DNA from: Desulfoluna sp. | Lineage (GTDB): Bacteria; Desulfobacterota; Desulfobacteria; Desulfobacterales; Desulfolunaceae | Reading direction: 5' to 3' | Length of the DNA: 64,000 nucleotides | NCBI RefSeq assembly: GCF_030145185.1 | Contig: NZ_JAQYWB010000016.1 | Coordinates: 24,482 to 88,481, forward strand | Shown: positions 52,220 through 60,966 of the stretch, piece by piece | Position numbering within the stretch: position 1 is the stretch's first letter | Layout of the letters: the number at the start of each line of letters is the position of its first letter | Made by a program: the position numbers and the translations under genes | The notes under the pieces: generated by a model | Databases searched by the model: none | Seen by the model: only the letters and a program-made list of their open reading frames with translations | What the model was told of the DNA's origin: nothing

Positions 52220-54583
52220 ATGCTCAACCTCATCAAAATCAATCACGCGTTCCACCGCATGGCGGAGACCATCGTCCGCCTGAGATGGATCAATATCCTT
52301 CTTTTTTTCCTCGTCACAGGCTTTTGCGTTACTGGCATGAAGCACATCCAATTCGACACCTCGTGGGACAACTGGTTCCTGGAAAATGACCCCATGAAAA
52401 TGGCCGACGACGAGTTCAAATCCATCTTCGGCAACAACGAGTACGTGGCCGTGCTCGTGGAGGTGGAGGATGTGTTCACCCCGGAGGTGCTCTCCTTGAT
52501 CCGGCAACTCGGAGCAGAGCTCAAGGCCAAGGTCCCCTTTTCCGATGACGTGCTCTCCATCACTGACTGCGAGTTCACCCAAGGAAACGAAGGAGGGCTC
52601 TCCATCTCGGATCTGGTCCCCGACCCGGTGCCCCAAAGCCTCGAAAAATTGGAAGCCATCCGTGCAAAGGCCCTGGCGCGGGAGCTTTTTGTCAACCGCA
52701 TCGTCTCCGATGACTCGCGCCAGACCTGGATCCTCCTGCGCATGAAAACCTACCCCGAAAAATGGCGAAACGCAGAGAACATCGGACCGGATATCGCCGC
52801 AGGCACCATCGCCAGCAAAATCATCGGCCAGGCAACATATGCGTCTCTGAACCCCAAGGGGGCGGGGCTGCCCGTCCTCGCCTTTGACAAAACCGCCTTT
52901 TTCAAAAAAGAGACCGTCCGGAACATGGGCCTTTCCATCATCGCCACCGTCATCGTCCTGGGCCTGGCCATTCGGACCCTCACCGGGGTGATGCTCCCCA
53001 TGCTCATCGCGGTTTCCAGCATTATCATCACCTTCGGCATCCAGGGGTACCTGGGGGTTAAAATCGATCCCTCCATGATCCTTGTGCCCATCTACCTGGG
53101 CCTTGCCGTGGCCATCGGCTACGCCATCCACCTCTTCGGCTTCTTCAACCGCCACATGGCAGAGACCGGGAAACGACGGGATGCGGTCTTTTTCGCCGTG
53201 TCCGAGTGCGGCTGGCCCCTTTTGTTCACGGCCCTCACCACCATCGGGGCTCTGCTTTCCTTTCACTTCGTCCCGGTACGGACCATCCGGTGGTCGGGCT
53301 CCACGGCCTCGACACTGGTGGGCATCACCTTTCTCCTCACCCTGGTGCTCATCCCCTCGGTGCTGAGCTTCGGCAAAGACCGCAAGCCCAAAAAAAGCAA
53401 AGCCCAGGGTCACACCACGGCACTGCTCAACGGCCTCAGCAGCAAAGTCCTTGCCCGGCCCACGGCCATGGCCGTCGCCTTTATGAGCATCTTCATACTC
53501 TGCAGTGCAGGCCTTCACCGCTTTGAGGTCTCCTTTGACATCATCAAAAGCTTCGGCCTGAAAATCCCCTACGTGGAAAAGATCTTCCACGTGGCCAACT
53601 CCAAGGTGGGATCCCTCTACTCCTACGACCTCACCGTCACCTTCCCCGAGGCAGGGGATGCCAAGGAGCCGTCCAACCTGGACACCTTTGCGGCCCTTAT
53701 CCAGGAGGCCGAAGGGTATGAGCTCACCAAACGTGTCACCTCCCTCATCCCCATCATCAAGGACATGAACCGCTCCCTCCACAGCGGAGACGACGCCTAC
53801 CATACCATCCCGGAAAATCGGCAGATGGTGGCCCAGCTCCTTCTGCTCTATGAAAACGCCGGCGGGGCCGAGGCGGAGAAATGGGTGGACTACGACTACC
53901 AGCGCCTCCGCATGCAGATCGAGATGGGGGATTACAACTCAGCAAAGGCAAAACGAGAGCTGGAAACCCTTAAAGCACGTGCCCAGAGCCTTTTCCCCGA
54001 TGCCACCATCGGCCTGGCCGGCTCCATCGCCAAGTTCACCTTTATGCAGACCATTGTCTCCAAGGGCCAGCTCATCTCCTTTGCCATCGCCTTAGGGGTG
54101 GTCACCCTGCTCATGATGGTGGTCTTCGGCAGCGTCAAGATCGGCCTGATCGCCATGATCCCCAACATCGCCCCAGCCATGGCCATCGGCGGTCTCATGG
54201 GGTGGAGCGACATCCCCCTGGATATGATGACCATCACCATCATGCCCATGCTCTTAGGCCTTGCTGTTGACGACACCATCCACTTCATCAACCACTGCCG
54301 CCTGGAATTCCAGAGAACGGGCAACTACGAGACCAGCATCCGGCGCACTTTCAACACCATCGGGGTGGCCATCTGCATGACCTCGGTGATCATCACCGCC
54401 AATTTTTCGGTTTATACCACCTCGGTTGCCAAGGTCTACGTTCACTTAGGATTTCTCACGGGCATCGGTATCATGACGGCCCTGGCCGCAGACCTCTTCG
54501 TCACGCCGGTCCTTCTGCTGAAAATAAAACCCTTCGGGAAGGAGACCCCAACCGATTCCCAACCCAAGTGCCAGGCTGCGTAA
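52220..54583 (+). CDS. RND-superfamily (MMPL-type) transporter
   Basis: 787 residues, twelve predicted spans in two halves (first block about 240-390, second about 615-775) separated by large periplasmic domains, the layout of HpnN/MMPL-like lipid transporters. MILVPIYLGLAVAIGYAIHL in the first block and GLAVDDTIHFINHCRLEFQR in the second are the typical RND core helices with paired acidic residues. AGGAG lies eight bases upstream. Third gene of an operon with LolA-like protein and barrel; the substrate is probably a lipid or other hydrophobic molecule. Confidence 0.88.
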   Translation: MLNLIKINHAFHRMAETIVRLRWINILLFFLVTGFCVTGMKHIQFDTSWDNWFLENDPMKMADDEFKSIFGNNEYVAVLVEVEDVFTPEVLSLIRQLGAELKAKVPFSDDVLSITDCEFTQGNEGGLSISDLVPDPVPQSLEKLEAIRAKALARELFVNRIVSDDSRQTWILLRMKTYPEKWRNAENIGPDIAAGTIASKIIGQATYASLNPKGAGLPVLAFDKTAFFKKETVRNMGLSIIATVIVLGLAIRTLTGVMLPMLIAVSSIIITFGIQGYLGVKIDPSMILVPIYLGLAVAIGYAIHLFGFFNRHMAETGKRRDAVFFAVSECGWPLLFTALTTIGALLSFHFVPVRTIRWSGSTASTLVGITFLLTLVLIPSVLSFGKDRKPKKSKAQGHTTALLNGLSSKVLARPTAMAVAFMSIFILCSAGLHRFEVSFDIIKSFGLKIPYVEKIFHVANSKVGSLYSYDLTVTFPEAGDAKEPSNLDTFAALIQEAEGYELTKRVTSLIPIIKDMNRSLHSGDDAYHTIPENRQMVAQLLLLYENAGGAEAEKWVDYDYQRLRMQIEMGDYNSAKAKRELETLKARAQSLFPDATIGLAGSIAKFTFMQTIVSKGQLISFAIALGVVTLLMMVVFGSVKIGLIAMIPNIAPAMAIGGLMGWSDIPLDMMTITIMPMLLGLAVDDTIHFINHCRLEFQRTGNYETSIRRTFNTIGVAICMTSVIITANFSVYTTSVAKVYVHLGFLTGIGIMTALAADLFVTPVLLLKIKPFGKETPTDSQPKCQAA

Positions 54584-54589
54584 AAAAAA

Positions 54590-54613
54590 GCCCCCGGCGC
54601 TGCTGCCGGGGGC
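54590..54613 (+). terminator. CCGGC-stem hairpin after the RND gene (family A2, copy 7)
   Basis: Eight A residues, then GCCCCCGGC-GCTGCT-GCCGGGGGC. Only five bases after the stop codon, so a terminator or mRNA-end protector is likely. Confidence 0.65.
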
Positions 54614-54619
54614 CAAGCC

Positions 54620-54712
54620 CTTAATCAACGTCAATGGACTACGGCGCGACAAGCGATCCGTCTTCGCCTGCGGCGACGCCGTGACATGGGAGCAAAGCGC
54701 ATCCGCAATGTC
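54620..54712 (+). repeat. Partial long family A repeat
   Basis: TCAACGTCAATGGACTACGG-CGCGACAAGCGATCCGTC and onward to CAAAGCGCATCCGCA matches 4970-5050 closely; the CCTCCGGCGG core is missing. The following 400 bases to the AGCS gene (54713-55116) are A/T-richer and hold no gene I can support. Confidence 0.7.
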
Positions 54713-55116
54713 TCGCACCCCTCACCCAAAAAAGGGACCAACAACAGCCAGTCCCGAAGCATTAGCCCTAAACCAACGCCACGCCACCGCCTGACTTCTC
54801 TATGAATATCCTCACATTTCAAAGCTAATATTGATAAATTATTCAAATCGTGATCTACTAATTTCCGTTTCTCATTAGAACATCCCTGTCACATTGGTCT
54901 TTCTCATCCCCCACTTAACACCATTCAGTATCATCCCCTTTCCGGCTTATTTATTCCTTTTCCATACAGGAAGTTAAGAATCACCACAGCCCGGCAAGAT
55001 ATCTTCTTTATCTTTCTACATGTTGTGATCATGCCACAGCTAAGGCATGTTAGACTTTGGGCGGGAGGCACCGCCAGAGCATACAGGCAACACTACATCA
55101 CCACTGGAGGAGTTTT

Positions 55117-56463
55117 ATGGAGAGTTTTATAGGATTATTGGATAAAATTGACAGCATCATCTGGGGCGTCCCCCTTCTTGTTCTTCTCGTAGGGACAGGA
55201 CTGTGGCTAACCATCTCCCTTCGAGGAATTCAATTCACCACCCTGCTTCACTCACTCTATCTGGCACTGATCAAACGGAAAGAGGATGGAGACGAAGGAG
55301 AGGGCGATATCTCCCACTTCCAGGCGCTGATGACAGCCCTGTCCGCCACCGTGGGTACCGGTAACATTGCCGGCGTGGCCACTGCCATCGCCATGGGTGG
55401 CCCTGGAGCCATGTTCTGGATGTGGGTGACCGGCCTGGTGGGGATGGCCACCAAATACGCCGAAGCTGTTCTGGCCGTTAAATATCGCGAAAAAGATGAA
55501 AACGGCAACATGTGCGGTGGTCCCATGTACTACATCACCACCGGCCTCGGATGGAAATGGATGGGGGTTCTCTTTGCCCTCTTTGCTTCCATTGCGGCCT
55601 TTGGTATCGGCAACATGGTCCAATCCAACTCCGTGGCTGACGCGGTGCATGCCACCTTTAACATTCCTGTGGGCGTCACCGGCGTGATCCTCATGATCTT
55701 TGTCGGGCTCGTGGTCATCGGCGGCATCAAGAGCATCGGTAAAGTCACCAGCGTGCTGGTGCCCATCATGATTGTCTTTTACGTGCTTGGCTCCCTCGTC
55801 ATCCTCGTCATGAATGCAGGAGCCATTCCCGCAGCCCTGAGTCTCATCTTCACCCAGGCCTTTAACCCCACAGCGGCCACGGGCGGTTTCGCCGGTGCAG
55901 GCGTCATGCTCGCCATCCGTATGGGTGTGGCTCGCGGGGTCTTCTCCAATGAATCCGGCCTCGGCAGCGCGCCCATTGCGGCAGCAGCCGCTCAGACCAA
56001 ACACTCGGTTACCCAGGCCCTGGTCTCCATGACCCAGACCTTTATTGACACCCTCATCGTCTGCACCATGACCGGCTTGGTACTCATCATCACCGGGGCC
56101 TGGTCCTGTGGTAAAAACGGGGCGGAACTGACCACCTTTGCCTTTCAGCAAGCCCTCCCCGGAGGGGGCCTCATCGTCACCATCGGCCTGATCCTTTTTG
56201 CCTATTCCACCATCCTCGGCTGGTGCTACTACGGTGAAAAATCCATTGAATACCTCTTCGGCGAAAAAGCCATCATGCCCTACCGTGTGGTCTTCGTCAT
56301 CTTCGTCGGCATCGGCGCCACCCTCAAGCTCAATCTGGTGTGGACCTTAGCCGATATCTTTAACGGCCTCATGGCCTTCCCCAACCTCATCGCTCTGCTG
56401 GCCCTGACACCTGTCATCGTGAGTGAAACAAAAGACTACTTTAAAAATCACTACAAACAGTAA
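55117..56463 (+). CDS. Sodium:alanine/glycine symporter (AGCS family)
   Basis: Sodium-coupled uptake of alanine or glycine through the inner membrane; 448 residues from the ATG at 55117, which has GGAGGAG four bases upstream (a longer frame from 55057 is rejected). About ten to eleven spans; family motifs [20 protein letters not shown] (about 77-96), [22 protein letters not shown] and [20 protein letters not shown] near 270-290 are clear. It stands alone between repeats and a double terminator. It would feed glycine cleavage and alanine dehydrogenase encoded at the other end of the window. Confidence 0.93.
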   Translation: MESFIGLLDKIDSIIWGVPLLVLLVGTGLWLTISLRGIQFTTLLHSLYLALIKRKEDGDEGEGDISHFQALMTALSATVGTGNIAGVATAIAMGGPGAMFWMWVTGLVGMATKYAEAVLAVKYREKDENGNMCGGPMYYITTGLGWKWMGVLFALFASIAAFGIGNMVQSNSVADAVHATFNIPVGVTGVILMIFVGLVVIGGIKSIGKVTSVLVPIMIVFYVLGSLVILVMNAGAIPAALSLIFTQAFNPTAATGGFAGAGVMLAIRMGVARGVFSNESGLGSAPIAAAAAQTKHSVTQALVSMTQTFIDTLIVCTMTGLVLIITGAWSCGKNGAELTTFAFQQALPGGGLIVTIGLILFAYSTILGWCYYGEKSIEYLFGEKAIMPYRVVFVIFVGIGATLKLNLVWTLADIFNGLMAFPNLIALLALTPVIVSETKDYFKNHYKQ

Positions 56464-56471
56464 AGAAACAA

Positions 56472-56545
56472 GGCCCGAGACATCTTCGGGCCAGACGTCT
56501 CACTTTTTTTAAAAACCGCCCGGTTTCCATCAGGGCGGTTTTTTT
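56472..56545 (+). terminator. Double terminator after the AGCS gene
   Basis: First hairpin GGCCCGA-N7-TCGGGCC (56472-56492), ending ahead of a T-run at 56504-56510; second hairpin AAAAACCGCCC-N11-GGGCGGTTTTTTT (56511-56545), perfect and bidirectional. Confidence 0.85.
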
Positions 56546-56656
56546 GATTAAAACAGGCCGCGCCTGCCCCTGAAAAGAATTAGAGAGAGGACGAAAAGGA
56601 CGGGGTGGTGAAATGAAAAAATCCGGGGAATGCGACAGAGGACAGGATGACGTTAA

Positions 56657-56700
56657 GGTAGGGTTACTGCTTGAGGTAGGGTTACTGCTTGAGGTAGGGT
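56657..56700. repeat. 18-base tandem repeat, 2.4 copies, at the esterase stop codon
   Basis: GGTAGGGTTACTGCTTGA at 56657-56674 and 56675-56692, then GGTAGGGT. On the minus strand the unit encodes the last residues and stop of the esterase (PYLKQ-stop), so each extra unit repeats the 3' end just beyond the true stop. Confidence 0.85.
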
Positions 56701-57302
56701 TTCAACGCTTTAAAAAAATGATCTGCCATTTTACTGTACCCACGGCCATTGGGATGAATCCGGTCAGCCATGAGGGCTGGTTCGCCCATGATCCCATGAT
56801 AGATATTGGGCACCAGCACCGCCCCCATTTTGTCTGCCGTCTTCTGATACCCTCGCGTGAAATCTTGGCCCCAGAACGGAAGATCAATCCCCCCCAGAAT
56901 CACCATGGCCCCCTCTGCCTGAAGAAAGCCAATAATGATCTCTAAATTCTGAAAGGTCACCTGCGACTCGACCCCATTTTTGAAATCGTTGCCCCCAAGG
57001 GTAATCAACACGACACCGGGATCATACATCACCACATCATCGAGCCTTACGATGGCACTTTCCGTTGTGTCGCCAGGGACCCCCAGATTAATGACCTCAC
57101 GGCCGAGCCGAACGGAAAGTTGGGAAGGATAAGAGCCGTTCTGACCGCCACCGGTACCGAAGGTCAGGCTGTCACCGAAAGCGACGAGGGTCGGTTTGGA
57201 AGGGGGGGCATTACGAATAAACGAAGGGGCCTGGGAACGACAGAGAACCCCGCCCGCGATGAGCAGAAGAACGATACCCGCTATGATGATGCGCTTGTCC
57301 AT
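56682..57302 (-). CDS. SGNH/GDSL hydrolase, TesA/arylesterase-like
   Basis: 206 residues. N-terminal hydrophobic segment (5-20) is a signal anchor or signal peptide; no good lipobox although C21 follows it. Block I FGDSLTFGTGGG with nucleophile S45, block III GGNDF, block V DRIHPNGRGY with the catalytic Asp and His near 183-186. GAGGAG lies upstream of the ATG. Probable periplasmic esterase or lysophospholipase. Monocistronic; its 3' end carries an 18-base tandem duplication. The 212-base gap behind it (57303-57514) holds nothing recognised. Confidence 0.88.
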   Translation of the reverse strand: MDKRIIIAGIVLLLIAGGVLCRSQAPSFIRNAPPSKPTLVAFGDSLTFGTGGGQNGSYPSQLSVRLGREVINLGVPGDTTESAIVRLDDVVMYDPGVVLITLGGNDFKNGVESQVTFQNLEIIIGFLQAEGAMVILGGIDLPFWGQDFTRGYQKTADKMGAVLVPNIYHGIMGEPALMADRIHPNGRGYSKMADHFFKALKPYLKQ

Positions 57303-57514
57303 ACGCTCCTCGATTCAAAAGGAATCCGCCCAATCCCTATAAGGAAGGGGAGCGGTCGACCAATCAATCGGGTCCACAAACAGCAACAAACCGATACGGA
57401 GAGTCAACGTTCAACAACCATGCGATGCCGCCTTGAGCCACTGTTCCGGCCCAAGATCTCTGATTGGCAGGCACACGACATCCCATCATGGTACGATTCT
57501 CTGAAAGGATATCT

Positions 57515-58171
57515 CTATACAGGCTGGCGAATAAGGCGGGAAAAAGAACGTTCCACGACTTCAAGGCCGCTGCGGATGTTATTTTGAACCACCGTACGAA
57601 CCCGCTCTTCATCCTTGGCCTTAATAGCGGCAAGAATCTGACCGTGCTCAAAAGAAAATTTATGGCAGTCGGTGATCTCCTGGCGATACAGATTGAGGAA
57701 GGTCTCGACAGATTCAATGAGCTTATACACAATGGTACACAGGTGAGGAAGCTTGGAGGCCTCATAGATGGTTCTATGAAACTGTCGGTCCAGGGTATAA
57801 AAATCAGCATCCACACAGGCCATTCGGCTGTGCAGCTCTTCTAATTCAGAAATTTTTTCTGGGGTGATATTATGAATCGCCTCAACGGCAAGTTGAGCCT
57901 CCAAATCAACACGAATGTCGAAAATAATGGAGATTTCCTTGCGCGAAGGAGGGCTGGCAACCACGGCCCCCTTATAAGGAATATTCTTTACCAGACCGGA
58001 ACGGTCGAGCCTCATGAGAGCCTCTCGAATGGGGCCTCTGCCGATACCCAACTCCGTTTCAAGATCCGACAGCACGAGCCGGGTGCCGGGCAACTTAACA
58101 CCCGTAAGAATAATATCACGAATCTTTTCATAAGCCACAAGGGACTTCATCGAAGATACATTGTTGTCCAA
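57515..58171 (-). CDS. GntR-family regulator with FCD ligand domain (FadR-type)
   Basis: 218 residues from a TTG at 58171, chosen because AGGAG stands eight bases upstream; an ATG at 58150 and a TTG at 58189 are alternatives. Winged helix at about 10-70 (YEKIRDIILTGVKLPGTRLV, LETELGIGRGPIREALMRLD) and all-helical FCD domain with the metal/ligand residues in DRQFHRTIYEAS (near 130) and HGQILAAIKAKDEE (near 180). It is the last gene of the minus-strand TRAP/lyase/racemase cluster and probably controls it in response to the transported substrate. Confidence 0.88.
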   Translation of the reverse strand: MDNNVSSMKSLVAYEKIRDIILTGVKLPGTRLVLSDLETELGIGRGPIREALMRLDRSGLVKNIPYKGAVVASPPSRKEISIIFDIRVDLEAQLAVEAIHNITPEKISELEELHSRMACVDADFYTLDRQFHRTIYEASKLPHLCTIVYKLIESVETFLNLYRQEITDCHKFSFEHGQILAAIKAKDEERVRTVVQNNIRSGLEVVERSFSRLIRQPV

Positions 58172-58254
58172 GGTTTTATCTCCTACCAATCAAAATCAAA
58201 GGTAAAGCAAATCAAAGGGGTCCTGCGCAATGCCGACCCCCCGAATAAATAACC

Positions 58255-58296
58255 CGTACGGACGGATTACCTTAGCCATTAAAGACTGTACGTACG
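58255..58296. promoter_or_regulatory. Paired CGTACG palindromes upstream of the GntR gene
   Basis: CCGTACGG at 58254-58261 and GTACGTACGG at 58288-58297; the two CGTACG cores are 36 bases apart in the 218-base gap between racemase and regulator genes. Candidate self-regulatory operators for the FCD regulator. Confidence 0.4.
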
Positions 58297-58389
58297 GTAG
58301 AGGTGATTGGAATGATCAGCCAAGGCAAGACAACTCACATTAAACTTAATTACAAATACACCCATATTTATTTCGTACAGCAATCTTTG

Positions 58390-59139
58390 TCAAGGTGCAG
58401 ATGCTTCAGTATGAGGCATTTTACCATCTCTGGCAACCGCCACAATCTCCCGCGCCAGCACATCAGCCGCATCCACACTGTGAATGGGTAGATTATCTCC
58501 GATAATCCCCAACTCCGTGCATCCGAGGATGCCAATCTCTGCACCCTTTGCTTCCAGATGGGAACAAATCTCTGCAAAATCTTTTCTTACTGCCTCTCCG
58601 GTCTCTCCGGCTTTCACACGGCGAATCACTCCCAGAAGCGTATCCTGAACCGGTGCATCCGGATACACGACCTCAACTCCCCTTGCGGCGAATCGGGTCT
58701 CATACAATTTTGTAATAAGAACAGCCGTCGAGGCAAGAACGCCCGCCTGCTTAATGCCAGGATTTTGAGACACCACCGTCTCCACCACCAGATCAATCAG
58801 GTGCACCACAGGGATCTTTACGGCATGGGCCACATCGTAATAGTAATGATGGGCCGTGTTGCAGGGGATCACAAGAAAATCCGCACCCCAGACCTCAAGT
58901 CGTTTGCCCATATCGGCCATACAGGCCCCGGGGTCTTCGCCATCTCCGTCGATAATGGCCTTCATCCGTGAGGGCACCTTGGGGTTGTTGTCCACGATAC
59001 ATCTCAGGTGGTCAATATCATCTGAGGCGGGGGTCAACGCAATGATTCGACTCATCAAATCCACGGTGGCTTCCGGACCCATCCCACCGAGAATTCCCGG
59101 TATTTTTTCCGTTCCAGTCTGCTGACACGTATTTTCCAT
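58390..59139 (-). CDS. Aspartate/glutamate racemase family protein
   Basis: Cofactor-independent amino-acid racemase, 249 residues from the ATG at 59139 (GGGAG five bases upstream; ATG 59151 lacks a site). GILGGMGPEATVDLMSRI at 15-32 opens the family; the two catalytic cysteines are C93 (VIPCNTAHH) and C207 (GILGCTELG). It stands between the PLP lyase and the GntR regulator, so it may supply the lyase with the right enantiomer of its substrate. A terminator separates it from the lyase gene. Confidence 0.9.
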   Translation of the reverse strand: MENTCQQTGTEKIPGILGGMGPEATVDLMSRIIALTPASDDIDHLRCIVDNNPKVPSRMKAIIDGDGEDPGACMADMGKRLEVWGADFLVIPCNTAHHYYYDVAHAVKIPVVHLIDLVVETVVSQNPGIKQAGVLASTAVLITKLYETRFAARGVEVVYPDAPVQDTLLGVIRRVKAGETGEAVRKDFAEICSHLEAKGAEIGILGCTELGIIGDNLPIHSVDAADVLAREIVAVARDGKMPHTEASAP

Positions 59140-59319
59140 ATCGTCTCCCAATGGCCGGACACCTCATGGCTTGAGATTCCGGCACCACATCGTCCTTAAT
59201 GACCCGGTCCTGTATTCATCAAGGGGAACAGGGTCGCCCTGTCGCGGCATCACTTCGAGCGGATAGCCCAATGGAGATGCCTGACGTTTTTTTCAACACA
59301 TTCGACGTCTTCATAAACT

Positions 59320-59352
59320 AAAAAAGCCGGGATGGCACAAGGCCACCCCGGC
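59320..59352 (-). terminator. Intrinsic terminator between lyase and racemase genes
   Basis: On the minus strand GCCGGGGTGGCC-TTGT-GCCATCCCGGC followed by TTTTTT, 48 bases after the lyase stop. It should reduce transcription of racemase and regulator relative to the upstream genes. Confidence 0.8.
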
Positions 59353-59400
59353 AGGAAGCACAGGCTACACCGAAAAATCAGCGAGGTGCGTTCCTAAAGC

Positions 59401-60402
59401 TTACGCACGGAATGTATCCAGGTATGCGTAAAGTGCGGGAGAACCGCCGGTGTGCAGGAACAGAACGTTGGAACCTTCGGGGAAGGCACCATTACGTACA
59501 AGGCCGATGAGACCCGCTGCAACTTTACCGGTATAGACGGGGTCGAGGAGAATCGCTTCTTCACCAGCGAAGAGCTTCACCGCTTCTACCATGGCATCGG
59601 AGGGTACGGAGTATCCGGGGCCTACGTACTCGCCGTAGCACTTAACAGCGTCACGCTCAATGCCGCCTTTGATGCCGAGCAGCTCAGCAGTCTCCTGGGC
59701 CAGCTTGTAAACATTAGGCTCCTGATCGGCTGCAGGCTTGGATACATCGATGCCGTGAATGGGAATGCCCGCGTTGGTGCCAACCATACCGACAACCATA
59801 CCAGCATGGGTACCGGCAGAACCAGAAGGAACAACCACATGGTCAATGGAAAGACCCATGGTGTTCAGCTGATCCATCATCTCTTCGGCACATGCGGCAT
59901 AACCCATGGCGCCGATGGGGTTAGAAGCACCACCGGGAACGATGTAAGGTTTTTTACCGGCAGCTTTGAGTTCTGCTGCTGTTTTTTCCATTTCAGCCAT
60001 CATGTCGGAACCCGCTGAGACAACACGCTTGGTTTTCACACCGAGCAGCTCGAAAAGGAAGTTGTTACCACTGGCATCTGCTTTGTAAGAACCTTTAACA
60101 CGCTCTTCAAGAACAAGGTGGCAATCCATGCCTTCTTTGGCTGCCCAGGAAGCAGTCAGACGGCAATGGTTGGACTGAATAGCACCACAAGTAATAATGG
60201 TGTCGGCACCCTTTGCGATGGCGTCGGCAATGCAGAAATCAAGCTTACGGGTTTTGTTACCACCACCTGCTCCGGGGAGCAAGTCGTCACGCTTGATGAA
60301 AAGGTTCACTTTGCCGCCGAGGGCTTTGCTCAAGTTTTTCATGGGTTCGATAGGGGTCTGACCCTGGAGGTAACCACGACGGGGGAATTTAGTGAAATTC
60401 AT
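59401..60402 (-). CDS. PLP-dependent lyase: D-cysteine desulfhydrase or L-cysteate sulfo-lyase
   Basis: 333 residues of the ACC-deaminase/D-cysteine desulfhydrase family (fold type II PLP). PLP lysine K50 in GAGGGNKTRKLDF; GAIQSNHCRLTASWA (73-87) and SGSAGTHAGMVVGM are the phosphate-binding and substrate loops; LDPVYTGKVAAGLIGLVR and FLHTGGSPALYAYL close the fold. The family contains D-cysteine desulfhydrase (pyruvate, ammonia, sulfide) and CuyA, L-cysteate sulfo-lyase (pyruvate, ammonia, sulfite). LPGxxGGNKTRKLxFCxADA and EERVKGSYKADASGNNFLF look to me closer to CuyA, and the TRAP transporter plus RidA context fits; still, the substrate is inferred. Confidence 0.85.
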   Translation of the reverse strand: MNFTKFPRRGYLQGQTPIEPMKNLSKALGGKVNLFIKRDDLLPGAGGGNKTRKLDFCIADAIAKGADTIITCGAIQSNHCRLTASWAAKEGMDCHLVLEERVKGSYKADASGNNFLFELLGVKTKRVVSAGSDMMAEMEKTAAELKAAGKKPYIVPGGASNPIGAMGYAACAEEMMDQLNTMGLSIDHVVVPSGSAGTHAGMVVGMVGTNAGIPIHGIDVSKPAADQEPNVYKLAQETAELLGIKGGIERDAVKCYGEYVGPGYSVPSDAMVEAVKLFAGEEAILLDPVYTGKVAAGLIGLVRNGAFPEGSNVLFLHTGGSPALYAYLDTFRA

Positions 60403-60465
60403 TGTTCTTTAAGTCCTTACTATAAGTAATGAATATTAACCGGATCTATCTGCAAGGTCCGTCAA

Positions 60466-60495
60466 TCGGGCGAGGTGGAAATCACCATCGCCCGA
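60466..60495 (-). other. Intercistronic hairpin between ridA and the lyase gene
   Basis: TCGGGCGA-tGGTG-ATTT-CCACC-TCGCCCGA, a 13-base stem with one mismatch and no T-run, so more likely an mRNA processing or stability element than a terminator. Confidence 0.6.
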
Positions 60496-60506
60496 AACTC
60501 AATCTA

Positions 60507-60887
60507 CTAAAGTGCGATAATAGCTTCCACTTCAATATCGGCGCCCAGAGGCAGTGCAGCCACCTGAAAGGCGCTGCGTGCGGGGAAGGGCTCAGGGAAA
60601 TATTCCGCATAGACAGCGTTCACCGCCTGAAAATCAGCAATGTTTGCCAAGTATACAGTGGTCTTTACTGCTTTTGCAAGGGAAGTCCCTGCCTCTTTGG
60701 CAATAGCCGCCAAGTTTTTAAACGAGGCGTGGGCGCGTACCTCAATAGATCCCTCAGGCATTTTGCCTGTGGCAGGATCAATGGGAAGCTGACCAGAGGT
60801 AAAGAGGAGGCCGCCTGCTACCACAGCCTGGGAATATGGGCCGACAGCCGCAGGTGCATTGTCGGTATGGATTGCTTTTTTACTCAT
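60507..60887 (-). CDS. ridA: RidA-family reactive imine/enamine deaminase
   Basis: 126 residues, full-length YjgF/YER057c/UK114 fold. IHTDNAPAAVGPYSQAVVAG at 6-25, SGQLPIDPATGKMPEGSIE and the catalytic arginine R104 in PARSAFQVAALPLGADIEVE with the acidic residue near 120 are diagnostic. RidA hydrolyses 2-aminoacrylate, the enamine released by exactly the type of PLP lyase encoded next downstream, so its place in this operon is functionally sensible: it would speed conversion to pyruvate and protect PLP enzymes. Confidence 0.93.
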   Translation of the reverse strand: MSKKAIHTDNAPAAVGPYSQAVVAGGLLFTSGQLPIDPATGKMPEGSIEVRAHASFKNLAAIAKEAGTSLAKAVKTTVYLANIADFQAVNAVYAEYFPEPFPARSAFQVAALPLGADIEVEAIIAL

Positions 60888-60966
60888 TATTTCACTCCAT
60901 ATTACACGTTATGTATAAGCGCCGATCTTGATTGGCGCAAGATATCAAATTTAAAACTCAGATCAA

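Noticed and set aside
52205..53803. 532-codon minus-strand open frame
   Set aside because: Antisense of the RND transporter gene; low-complexity Gly/Asp/His composition and no ribosome site.
54713..55116. tRNA or other stable RNA in the A/T-richer gap before the AGCS gene
   Set aside because: No cloverleaf or conserved T-loop could be found by eye.
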